Assembly (NCBI GenBank): GCA_021797415.1
Contig: JAJZZT010000424.1
Coordinates: 1 to 16,630, forward strand
Direction: 5' to 3'
DNA: 16,630 nucleotides
DNA from: Bacillota bacterium
Lineage (GTDB): Bacteria > Bacillota > Bacilli > Alicyclobacillales > SLC66
Positions within the stretch are counted from its first letter, which is position 1; every line of letters starts with the position of its first letter. Under the pieces are notes generated by a model. It worked only from the letters and a program-made list of their open reading frames with translations. It did no database searches and had not been told where the DNA came from. Shown in pieces: positions 1 through 6,329 of the stretch. The position numbers were made by a program, and so were the translations under genes.

Positions 1-225
1 TGACGGGCAGGGTGCTGACGGACAGGGTGCTGACGGACAGGGTGCTGACGGACAGGGTGCTGACGGACAGGGTGCTGACGGACAGGGTGCTGACGGGCAG
101 GGTGCTGACGGACAGGGTGCTGACGGACAGGGTGCTGACGGACAGGGTGCTGACGGACAGGGTGCTGACGGGCAGGGTGCCGATGAGCAGAGTGCCGATG
201 AGCAGAGTGCCGATGAGCAGAGCGC
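1..225 (+). repeat. 15-bp tandem repeat (minisatellite), 15 units
   Basis: Twelve head-to-tail copies of TGACGGRCAGGGTGC fill 1-180. Units 1, 7 and 12 carry G at the variable position and the others carry A. Three diverged copies (CGATGAGCAGAGTGC, the last with a C change) fill 181-225. The period is a multiple of three, so gain or loss of units keeps the reading frame. The array probably begins upstream of the window, so the total unit number is unknown. It encodes the pentapeptide tail of the upstream gene. Confidence 0.97.
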
Positions 226-256
226 TCAGGATGACGGCGGGGAGGTGGGCGCGTGA
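2..256 (+). CDS. sbcD: C-terminal tail of probable exonuclease subunit SbcD (5' end outside window)
   Basis: This reading frame is open from the window edge to a TGA at 254-256 and gives 84 residues: twelve DGQGA pentapeptides, three DEQSA pentapeptides, then QDDGGEVGA. It contains no catalytic domain, so the product is inferred from context. SbcD, the Mre11-like nuclease, is normally encoded directly upstream of SbcC, and here the stop overlaps the sbcC start in a GTGA junction typical of translational coupling. The tail is hydrophilic and acidic, probably disordered, and would extend past the folded nuclease and capping domains. Among the forward frames, the frame beginning at base 1 is closed by a TGA in every repeat. 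The third frame, encoding Leu-Thr-Asp-Arg-Val repeats, is open but runs 47 bases into sbcC. The frame call is fairly firm; the identity as SbcD is inference. Confidence 0.62.
   Translation, partial: DGQGADGQGADGQGADGQGADGQGADGQGADGQGADGQGADGQGADGQGADGQGADGQGADEQSADEQSADEQSAQDDGGEVGA
241..256 (+). promoter_or_regulatory. Ribosome binding site and GTGA coupling junction for sbcC
   Basis: GGAGG at 241-245 stands seven bases before the GTG at 253, which is ideal Shine-Dalgarno spacing. The upstream stop TGA (254-256) overlaps that GTG by two bases. This decides the sbcC start and suggests that the two subunits are translated together. Confidence 0.8.
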
Positions 257-3200
257 AACCGGTGCGGTTGGCCATCGCAGGGTTGAACAGCTTTCGTGAC
301 AGGCAGGTCATCGATTTCACCCGGTTGACGGAGCTCGGCATGTTTGGGATTTTCGGGCCCACCGGCAGCGGGAAGTCATCCATACTCGACGCCATCACTC
401 TTGCGCTGTACGGGAAGGTGGTCCGGGTCGGCCAGACACAGGGCATCCTCAATCAAGCCGAGGATCGGCTGGAGGTCTCTTTCGATTTTGATATTGGCAG
501 CGCCGGCCATCGGAAGCGCTACCGCACGGAGCGGGCGTATAGAAGAGGCGGCGGAGATTTTTCACTGACCAACCAGGCCAGTCGACTGCTGCTGTTGGAA
601 CCGCTGGCGGATGGCGGCGACTATGGACTCGTCGTCGTCGCGGAAGGGCAGCGTGAGGTGAACCAGGCCATCCTCGGAATTGTCGGGTTGAGGCAGGAAG
701 ATTTCACGCGAGCCGTGGTTCTGCCGCAAGGGAAGTTTGCGGAGTTTCTGCAGTTGACGGGGAGGAGTCGCAATGAGATGACCGAGCGGTTGTTCGGGTT
801 GCAGAAATACGGGCAATCGCTCCTCAATCGCGCCAATGACCGCGCGCGAGAGGCTTCGGTTGAGCGGGAGAAACTCGCCGCACAGCAGGGTGAGCTTGGC
901 GACGCCTCCGAGACGGCCGTGCTTCAGGCTGCCACGGCGTTGGAGGAAGCGAGGGAGCGGTTGCGCACAGCTGGCGTCCATGTGGAACAGGCGCGGACGC
1001 GTTTTCGGGAAATGAGGCAAATCTACGAGTGGATGACGCAGCTGCATTCGGTCGAGGCAGAGCTGGGCGGATTGGAGAGCCGGGCAGGCGAGATCGTCGT
1101 CGTTCAGCAGTCGCTCCACAGACATGGTCAGGCAACCGCCGTGTGGCCCCTGGTCAGGACCTGGAAGGACGCGGAGGCCGCGGCGCGTGAAGCGGGGGCC
1201 ATGGTCGCGTCTGCGCTGGCAGAGAAGCATGCGGCGGAGAGCGCGCTTGACACGGCTGTCGCGGCGCGGGATCGGGCAAGGGCGCAACGAGCGGAAGCGG
1301 AGCCGCAATGGATGGTCCAGAGGGCCAAGCTCGAAGAGGCGTATGCGGTCGAATCCGCGCTCAGGCAGACGATGGCGGAACTGGATGCCGCCAGGTCCGA
1401 TCTCCAGTCGGCCCGTCAGCGATACGACCATGCCGTGGCAAGCCGCGATCGGCTTCAGGGCGAATCGGACGAGGCCGAGAGAGACAGGGAAACGACTCTG
1501 AAGGATGCCGCCGCGCACACGGTCTCGCCGCACACGCGGCAGCAAATTACCGAGCTTGGCGCGGCACATCAGAAGTGGCGGTTTGCGACAAGGGACGCGG
1601 ACAGCGAAGAGAAGAAGCTGGCCGATCGCCAAACGCAGTTGCAACTTGCGGAGGATGAGATACGGAAGTGGACAAACGTGGAGCAGACTCTCGCCCGCGA
1701 GCAGGAGGCGCTTGGCCTGCGGATCGAACGGTGGAACGCGCAAACGCCGACTGTGGCGCCTGAAAAATGGGCGTCACTGGAACAATGGCAGATTAGGGCG
1801 GAACTCAAGATGGACGGCTTGCGCGTCGCGGAGCGGGACATTGCCGCATGGCGCAAACGGACGGAGGAGGCCGAGAAGGCGTCCGAGGCTGCGCGAGCAA
1901 GGCTCGACGCCCTGCGTGCGTCCGCCGCGCAGGCTGAACAGGTGTGGCGAAGTATGGAGGACGAGTATCAGACACACCTGGCAACGAATGAGTCCAGATG
2001 GATCGCGCGGCTCCAGTCGCAGCTCCAGGAGGGTGAACCGTGCGCCGTCTGTGGTGCGACCCATCATCCGGGGAGAGGCGTGGAAGTGATTGATGGCGCG
2101 GCAACATTCGACGGCTCCGAATGGTCCGCCGAGCAAATGGAAGCCCTCAGTCATGCGGATGAGACCTGGCAGAGACAGCAGAACGATGTCCACACAGGTG
2201 AGGTGGCTGTCGCCCAGGCGTTGACCGTCCTGGACTCTGCGCGTCAGAATACGGCGGAGAGAGAGCGGCAGTTGGCCGATGGACTGAGCGAACTCGCCGC
2301 GCTTTGGACGGCGGACGTTGCCGTTCTGGTGGGTGGCGGACCGGCGCCGGTCGGTCGCGGGGAATGGGAGTCGTTTATGACGGCGTTCAAAAATGCGCTC
2401 CATGCGGCGCAACAGGAGCAACGGACATGGGAACAGGGATCAGAAGCCCTGCAAAACGAGACATTGACACTCAATGACAAGATCCAGGATGCAAAACGCC
2501 AACTTGGGATCGCGCAGAGTCGAGAGCGGACGGCCCGCGATGAAGTGACGGGACAGCAGATGGCCTTGGCCGGCGCAATTCAAGTGAAACAGGCGGAACG
2601 CGGAACCCTTCTTGAAGCGATGCGCGGGCTGGGTTTGCCGGCGGAAGAATCGGCGACGGTAGCAGAGATGGACGCGTCGATCGCGTCAAGGTTGGAACAG
2701 GTCCGAGAGGATGACCGACTGGCAAACAAGGCGCGGCAAGCCGTGAAAGAACTGGACACCAAGCTGACCATCTGGCGAGGCCAACTGAAAGAACACCAGG
2801 AGCAGGTCCAAGCGGACAGCCAAACGATAACAAGAATAGGAACCAGGGCGGAGCAGCTGGAACGCGACGTCCACACAGGCCAAAATCAGCTTCAGGGCTA
2901 TACGGGAGGCATTCCGGTGGCCGAGGCCATGCGGCGGGTCGAGCAAGCGCTGATGGAACTGAAGAATGCGTCCACCCGCACCGAAAAGGCGGCGGACGAT
3001 GCAACGAAGCGCTTCCAGACGGCCCAGCAGGCATCCGTCAAGGCGGAGACGATGCGGGACGAGAAGGCGGGAGTCCTGCAGCAACACCACGCCAGGGTGA
3101 TGGAGGCGCTCGCAAGCTTCCGCTTTGCCACCGTCGAAGAGGTTGAGGACGCACTGCTCTGCGGCGACGATGTCGAGGAGCGGACCAAAATGATGGATGT

Positions 3201-3951
3201 GTACAACGATGCGGTCGCGAGGAGCAAGAACCGCCGTTCGGACCTGAAGAAGCAACTGGACGGCAGGTCCGTGGATGAACAGACCCTGGAGTTCATCACA
3301 CAGGAGGTTCAGGGAGCCGAGGCGGAACATCAACGGGCCGTCGAGACGCATGGGGTCGCCAAGGTGAATCACGAGCAATTGCTTCAGCGCAAGGAACGGT
3401 GGGAGAACCTGGAGCAAGAGCGTCTGGCGGCGGACGCCTTGGCCACCCGACTGGATGCGATCACGAGGGTATTGCGGGGAAACGCCTTTGTCCGGTACGT
3501 CGCCCAAGAGCAGATGGAGGTCGTCGCGCGGCAGGCGTCCGACAGACTGTCGGGGTTGACGCGCGGGCGGTATGCACTGACCTTCGATGAAAACGGCGAT
3601 TTCTTGATGCGGGACGACCATAACGGAGGCTCCACGCGGCCCGTAAACACGTTGTCGGGTGGGGAAACGTTCCTCACCTCCCTGTCGCTGGCGCTGGCTT
3701 TGTCCGCACACATCCAGCTTCGCGGGCAGCACCCGCTGGAGTTTTTCTTCCTGGATGAAGGCTTTGGCACGCTGGACCCCGACCTGCTCGACGTCGTGGT
3801 GTCTTCGCTGGAAAAGTTGAACCTGGATCGGATGTCGATCGGACTCATCAGCCACGTGCCGGAACTGCGCCAGCGCATGCAGCGCCGCCTGATCGTGGAC
3901 CCCGCACTCCCGGCGGGCCGGGGAACGCAGGTGCGCGTGGAGATGGCGTAG
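253..3951 (+). CDS. sbcC: Exonuclease SbcCD, ATPase subunit SbcC (Rad50-like)
   Basis: SbcC is the SMC/Rad50-type ATPase that works with SbcD to open and cut DNA hairpins, cruciforms and protein-blocked ends in the cytoplasm. The 1232-residue product has the expected layout. The N-terminal ATPase lobe has Walker A GPTGSGKS at residues 35-42. Two long Glu/Gln/Arg/Ala-rich coiled-coil arms (about 180-580 and 630-1060) flank the zinc hook CAVC at 597-600. The C-terminal lobe has the ABC signature LSGGE at 1134-1138 and Walker B FFFLDEGFGTLD at 1164-1175. It is somewhat longer than the roughly 1050-1130 residues of the Escherichia coli and Bacillus subtilis proteins, and the extra length lies in the arms. 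GTG at 253 is chosen for its GGAGG site and its overlap with the upstream stop. All catalytic motifs are intact, so it is probably functional. Several long antisense frames across it are GC-driven shadows. Confidence 0.97.
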   Translation: MKPVRLAIAGLNSFRDRQVIDFTRLTELGMFGIFGPTGSGKSSILDAITLALYGKVVRVGQTQGILNQAEDRLEVSFDFDIGSAGHRKRYRTERAYRRGGGDFSLTNQASRLLLLEPLADGGDYGLVVVAEGQREVNQAILGIVGLRQEDFTRAVVLPQGKFAEFLQLTGRSRNEMTERLFGLQKYGQSLLNRANDRAREASVEREKLAAQQGELGDASETAVLQAATALEEARERLRTAGVHVEQARTRFREMRQIYEWMTQLHSVEAELGGLESRAGEIVVVQQSLHRHGQATAVWPLVRTWKDAEAAAREAGAMVASALAEKHAAESALDTAVAARDRARAQRAEAEPQWMVQRAKLEEAYAVESALRQTMAELDAARSDLQSARQRYDHAVASRDRLQGESDEAERDRETTLKDAAAHTVSPHTRQQITELGAAHQKWRFATRDADSEEKKLADRQTQLQLAEDEIRKWTNVEQTLAREQEALGLRIERWNAQTPTVAPEKWASLEQWQIRAELKMDGLRVAERDIAAWRKRTEEAEKASEAARARLDALRASAAQAEQVWRSMEDEYQTHLATNESRWIARLQSQLQEGEPCAVCGATHHPGRGVEVIDGAATFDGSEWSAEQMEALSHADETWQRQQNDVHTGEVAVAQALTVLDSARQNTAERERQLADGLSELAALWTADVAVLVGGGPAPVGRGEWESFMTAFKNALHAAQQEQRTWEQGSEALQNETLTLNDKIQDAKRQLGIAQSRERTARDEVTGQQMALAGAIQVKQAERGTLLEAMRGLGLPAEESATVAEMDASIASRLEQVREDDRLANKARQAVKELDTKLTIWRGQLKEHQEQVQADSQTITRIGTRAEQLERDVHTGQNQLQGYTGGIPVAEAMRRVEQALMELKNASTRTEKAADDATKRFQTAQQASVKAETMRDEKAGVLQQHHARVMEALASFRFATVEEVEDALLCGDDVEERTKMMDVYNDAVARSKNRRSDLKKQLDGRSVDEQTLEFITQEVQGAEAEHQRAVETHGVAKVNHEQLLQRKERWENLEQERLAADALATRLDAITRVLRGNAFVRYVAQEQMEVVARQASDRLSGLTRGRYALTFDENGDFLMRDDHNGGSTRPVNTLSGGETFLTSLSLALALSAHIQLRGQHPLEFFFLDEGFGTLDPDLLDVVVSSLEKLNLDRMSIGLISHVPELRQRMQRRLIVDPALPAGRGTQVRVEMA

Positions 3952-4196
3952 CCGAATGGGGTAAACCCAACCCCGGCAGGCGAATGGCAGTGGATGTCGC
4001 GTTTGACGGAAGCCCCAAACGCGACATCTGGAATCCTACGGCCTGCAAAGAGGATTTTAAACCCGTGTCCCCTCGGTCCGCATTTCTGGCTGCCTTCTTG
4101 CACTGTGCGGGTCTTGCCTGCCCTCTTTTTGAACAGTCCCTTTTTTAACAGGACCTTTAAGCCAATCTACAGGGTAAAAGGCTACACTAGAAATGG
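3952..4196. other. Intergenic region between sbcC and the foldase gene
   Basis: This stretch of about 245 bases has no convincing gene. It holds a perfect 13-bp inverted repeat (3993-4028) and T-rich patches at 4126-4130 and 4139-4146. A possible -10 element TACACT lies at 4183-4188, but I see no good -35 hexamer at 16-18 bp from it. The foldase promoter is therefore probably here but cannot be pinned down. An 18-base motif at 4118-4135 recurs with one mismatch upstream of the BREX operon (5355-5372). Confidence 0.6.
3993..4028 (+). terminator. Perfect 13-bp hairpin downstream of sbcC, possible terminator
   Basis: GATGTCGCGTTTG at 3993-4005 is the exact reverse complement of CAAACGCGACATC at 4016-4028, with a ten-base loop. 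It lies 42 bases after the sbcC stop, where a transcription terminator is expected. No T-run follows directly, so a simple intrinsic terminator is not certain. It could instead be an RNA-stabilising hairpin or a protein binding site. Confidence 0.45.
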
Positions 4197-4232
4197 TTGC
4201 TTCATAAATGGGATAGGGGTTGGCAAATCACA

Positions 4233-5234
4233 TTGAAATTCAATAAGTATCATACAGCATCTTTGATCGGTGGAACATGCTTGGGTGCGGCCATTGTGGG
4301 CGTATGCTGGGTTGTTGTGTCTGCACAAGGACAGGCGGGGAGCATCATTGCAACCGTAGGGGGGACGGCCATCCATAGCACCAGTTTGGACAATCAAATG
4401 GCCAAGGTCGCGGGCTCCGGAACGCTGACCAATTTGATCACCCAACAGCTCCTGGCTGATGCGGCGAAGAAAGATCATGTGGTCGCGACCTCGGCGGATA
4501 TTCAGGCGGCGCTCACCACGCTTGAACAACAAAACGGCATCACCAGTACGGCGCAACTCCAACAAGCACTGGCTCAAAGCAACATGACGCTCTCCGAACT
4601 TTACTCGCAACTGAAGTTGCAAGTGCTGGCCCAGAAAATCGCCCAGAGCAAAGTCAAGGTCACAAACACCGAGATTAAACAGTACTATGCAAAGAATGCG
4701 GCGACGCTGCAAGTGCCCGCTCGTGTGAATCTGTCAGTCATCTTCTTGAAAAACAAAGCAACAGCGGACGCAGTTTCCGCGAAATTGAAGGGCGGATACA
4801 GCTTTGCCGCTGCCGCCAAGAAGTATTCGCTGGATAAGACCACGGCGAGTAAAGGGGGCGTGATGGGGACCTTCAGTCGATCGCAATTGGATAGTGTAAC
4901 CGCGAAAGCGGCCTTTAGCCAACCGGTGGGAAGTGTGGGTCTGCCAGTGCACAGCACGTCCGGGTGGGAAATCCTGAAGGTGACCTCAAGAACTCCCGCC
5001 TCTATGCCGTCCATGGCCTCTGCGAAAAACCAAATCATCCTCACGATCAAGAGTCAAAAGGCGCAGACAGCTCCGGAGTTGTTGGCGAGCCTGGCGAAGG
5101 CGGCCCCTCTTTCCATTCAAGACAAAGCCTATAGCAGTGTGAAAACCAGCATCGAGAATCCTACGGCCTCGAGCACGACGGCTCCGTCATCTACGGCTCC
5201 ATCGTCTACGGCTTCGTCGTCTACAGCTCCGTAG
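4233..5234 (+). CDS. prsA: Secreted parvulin-type foldase, PrsA/PpiC family
   Basis: This looks like an extracytoplasmic foldase that helps exported proteins fold outside the membrane. From TTG 4233 it has 333 residues. The N-terminus has a basic start (MKFNKYH), a hydrophobic stretch at about 9-31 and a plausible signal-peptidase site after VSA. I see no canonical lipobox. A SurA_N/PrsA-like helical region follows. The parvulin domain spans about 161-250 and includes FAAAAKKYSLD, the SKGGVMGTF glycine motif and the closing strand GWEILKV. The family's two conserved histidines appear replaced, by Leu in the first strand (VNLSVIF) and by Glu in GWEILKV. The C-terminus is a Thr/Ala/Pro/Ser repeat tail. 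The longer frame to TTG 4197 adds 12 residues with a weak ribosome site. AGGGG at 4215-4219 lies 13 bases before 4233, so the start is uncertain. The gene stands alone and ends in a strong terminator. Confidence 0.82.
   Translation: MKFNKYHTASLIGGTCLGAAIVGVCWVVVSAQGQAGSIIATVGGTAIHSTSLDNQMAKVAGSGTLTNLITQQLLADAAKKDHVVATSADIQAALTTLEQQNGITSTAQLQQALAQSNMTLSELYSQLKLQVLAQKIAQSKVKVTNTEIKQYYAKNAATLQVPARVNLSVIFLKNKATADAVSAKLKGGYSFAAAAKKYSLDKTTASKGGVMGTFSRSQLDSVTAKAAFSQPVGSVGLPVHSTSGWEILKVTSRTPASMPSMASAKNQIILTIKSQKAQTAPELLASLAKAAPLSIQDKAYSSVKTSIENPTASSTTAPSSTAPSSTASSSTAP
5178..5231 (+). repeat. 15-bp tandem repeat encoding the Thr-Ala-Pro-Ser-Ser tail
   Basis: Units at 5178-5192, 5193-5207 and 5208-5222 fit ACGGCTYCRTCRTCT, with a partial unit at 5223-5231 just before the stop TAG. 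They encode TAPSS, TAPSS, TASSS and TAP. The period is 15 bp, as in the array at 1-225, but the unit sequence is unrelated. A Ser/Thr/Pro-rich tail of this kind is typical of a disordered segment exposed outside the cell. Confidence 0.85.
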
Positions 5235-5272
5235 AGTCGTCGCCCACCCGGGGCAAACGGGGTGGACGTTTT

Positions 5273-5304
5273 CCCCGGCCCTCATGACAGGGCCGGGGGT
5301 TTTT
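5273..5304 (+). terminator. Intrinsic terminator of the foldase gene
   Basis: CCCCGGCCCT (5273-5282) pairs perfectly with AGGGCCGGGG (5289-5298) across a six-base loop. One G and then five T (5300-5304) follow. The ten-bp GC-rich stem and T-run form a textbook Rho-independent terminator 39 bases after the stop. It separates the foldase unit from the BREX operon. Confidence 0.92.
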
Positions 5305-5459
5305 GGTACGTAAGGGAGCATTCTTGGCGATGACTCCGACAGCGCCGGGGAGTTCTGCCCCCTTTTTGAACATCCTCTACTATTTAGTTGTCGCGTCGGC
5401 TGAAGCACATGGCGAACCGCACGAATCATGCCGTTCTGCCACTGATTGCCCCGCTTATT

Positions 5460-5488
5460 TTGACATTCTCGATATGTCTCTCTAAATG
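5460..5488 (+). promoter_or_regulatory. Candidate sigma-A-type promoter of the BREX operon
   Basis: TTGACA at 5460-5465 matches the -35 consensus perfectly. At 17 bp spacing the -10 position reads TAAATG (5483-5488), a weak three-of-six match. The site lies at the start of the AT-rich stretch and would give a leader of roughly 140 bases before brxA. The weak -10 lowers confidence and could mean that the promoter needs an activator or is kept low. Confidence 0.4.
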
Positions 5489-5548
5489 TATGTAACTATG
5501 AAAAATGCATCATAATAGTAATTTTTACTTCCCGTTTGTTCGTAGGGA

Positions 5549-5584
5549 GAGAGGAATTCTAAGCTTCTTGCAGAATTTCTACTC
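5549..5584. promoter_or_regulatory. Imperfect inverted repeat, possible operator upstream of brxA
   Basis: GAGAGGAATTCT (5549-5560) and AGAATTTCTACTC (5572-5584) are inverted copies that differ by one mismatch and one single-base gap. Eleven bases separate them. The centre-to-centre distance of about two helical turns would suit a dimeric regulator, and some BREX operons are known to be controlled by WYL-domain BrxR proteins binding inverted repeats. No regulator gene is present in the window. A role as an RNA hairpin in the leader is an alternative. Confidence 0.35.
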
Positions 5585-5620
5585 ATATAACGGAATTGTT
5601 GCATGGAACGCGCTGGACTG

Positions 5621-5641
5621 AGGAGTTCGCCATCATCTATG
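5621..5641 (+). promoter_or_regulatory. Ribosome binding site deciding the brxA start
   Basis: AGGAG at 5621-5625 stands 13 bases before the ATG at 5639. This is long spacing, but it is the only recognisable site for the first BREX gene. The upstream in-frame ATG at 5603 has no Shine-Dalgarno sequence. The ATG at 5648 has GGAGG only two bases away, which is too close. Confidence 0.45.
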
Positions 5642-6250
5642 GAGGATATGACCAGGCAAGGGTATGCCGCGAGTTTTACATCGGAGAGGTCCTTGCGGCA
5701 TGAGGTGGAGGTTGTACTTCGGTTGTCGGCAAACGGGATGTCGTGGATCGATGTGCGAAAGGAAGTCCTTGCGCGCAATCTGTTTCAAGTCCGTCGCACC
5801 AGCACGGCACAGACGTATCTTACGCTGGTCAGGCGGCGGATCGTCTGGCTTGATGAGCGGCTCCGATCCCTGTATCTGGAGGGTGCGCGCAGCGACACGC
5901 TGGCGATCCTGCTCTATACGTTCCTCGCCTCCTACCGGTTTCCGCGCGAGTTTGTACTGGAGGAACTGCGATACGGACTTCGGATGGGACGATCAATCAT
6001 TACAGAGGAGCAGATTGCGGCGTTTTTCGATCGCAAACGTGAGCAGCACGCAGACGTGGCACACTGGACCACAACCTCACAAAAAAAGGTGGCCCAGGTG
6101 ATGGTCCGCATTTTACGAGAATGTGGGCTGCTTGAACCGACATCGCAGGAATGGCGTATTCAGCCCCTGACCATCAGCCATGAGCTGGACAACTACGTGA
6201 GACGCGAGCCTCGCCATCGCTACTTCCTGCCGTTGATTCTGATCGAGTGA
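5639..6250 (+). CDS. brxA: BREX type 1 protein BrxA (DUF1819 family)
   Basis: BrxA is a small helical accessory protein found at the head of type 1 BREX operons. It is thought to bind DNA, and its precise job in phage exclusion is unsettled. The product is 203 residues from ATG 5639 (215 from ATG 5603, 200 from ATG 5648), which fits the family's roughly 200. The recognisable region begins almost at once with GYAASFTSERSLRHEVEVVL and continues with WIDVRKEVLARNLFQVRR and helical segments rich in Arg and Leu (RRIVWLDERLRSLYLEGA). The C-terminal half includes KKVAQVMVRILRECGLLE, a plausible winged-helix segment. No catalytic motif is expected or seen. A stop at 5588-5590 bars a longer start. The identification rests on family likeness together with the following brxB-brxC-pglX-pglZ order. 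The gene is probably transcribed from the AT-rich region upstream. Confidence 0.87.
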   Translation: MEDMTRQGYAASFTSERSLRHEVEVVLRLSANGMSWIDVRKEVLARNLFQVRRTSTAQTYLTLVRRRIVWLDERLRSLYLEGARSDTLAILLYTFLASYRFPREFVLEELRYGLRMGRSIITEEQIAAFFDRKREQHADVAHWTTTSQKKVAQVMVRILRECGLLEPTSQEWRIQPLTISHELDNYVRREPRHRYFLPLILIE

Positions 6251-6329
6251 GGCCAGGGCAACCACTCATAGAGCTGGTGCCAGGCTGCAGCAGGGTCGCC
6301 GGAAGTCATAGCATACGAGGGGCGCGCGC

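Larger units (their letters stand above)
5305..5638. other. Intergenic junction upstream of the BREX operon
   Basis: About 330 bases lie between the terminator and the first BREX gene. By direct count, 5461-5580 is only about 33% GC, far below its surroundings. The region contains a candidate promoter (5460-5488), an imperfect inverted repeat (5549-5584), a purine-rich ribosome site (5544-5554) with a 17-codon frame after it, and the brxA ribosome site. No transposase, integrase, tRNA or convincing longer gene is seen. The 60-codon frame at 5303-5485 begins inside the terminator T-run and is not credible. Confidence 0.6.

Noticed and set aside
1..225. Possible CRISPR array
   Set aside because: The units are contiguous 15-bp copies with no unique spacers, so this is a coding minisatellite.
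12..299. 95-codon frame of Leu-Thr-Asp-Arg-Val repeats in the opening array
   Set aside because: It is the same repeat read in another frame. It overlaps sbcC by 47 bases with no purpose, whereas the DGQGA frame ends exactly in the GTGA coupling junction.
562..1743. Antisense frame of 393 codons within sbcC
   Set aside because: The region is fully covered by the conserved SbcC frame. Long antisense frames are common in GC-rich coiled-coil genes, and the protein shows no recognisable domain.
2686..3855. Antisense frame of 389 codons within the 3' half of sbcC
   Set aside because: It runs opposite the SbcC signature and Walker B motifs and has no family-like features or ribosome site support.
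3994..4236. 80-codon frame starting inside the hairpin after sbcC
   Set aside because: It has no ribosome site, overlaps the start of the foldase gene, and has unremarkable composition.
4031..5169. Identical 14-base word GAATCCTACGGCCT at 4031-4044 and 5156-5169
   Set aside because: A single shared 14-mer is about as likely as not by chance in a window of this size, and one copy is inside coding sequence.
5303..5485. 60-codon frame between the foldase gene and the BREX operon
   Set aside because: It begins in the T-run of the terminator, lacks a ribosome site, and crosses the candidate promoter.
6081..6087. Run of seven A in brxA as a phase-variation switch
   Set aside because: Seven bases is short for a contingency locus, and the frame is intact. 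It is noted only as a possible sequencing or slippage spot.
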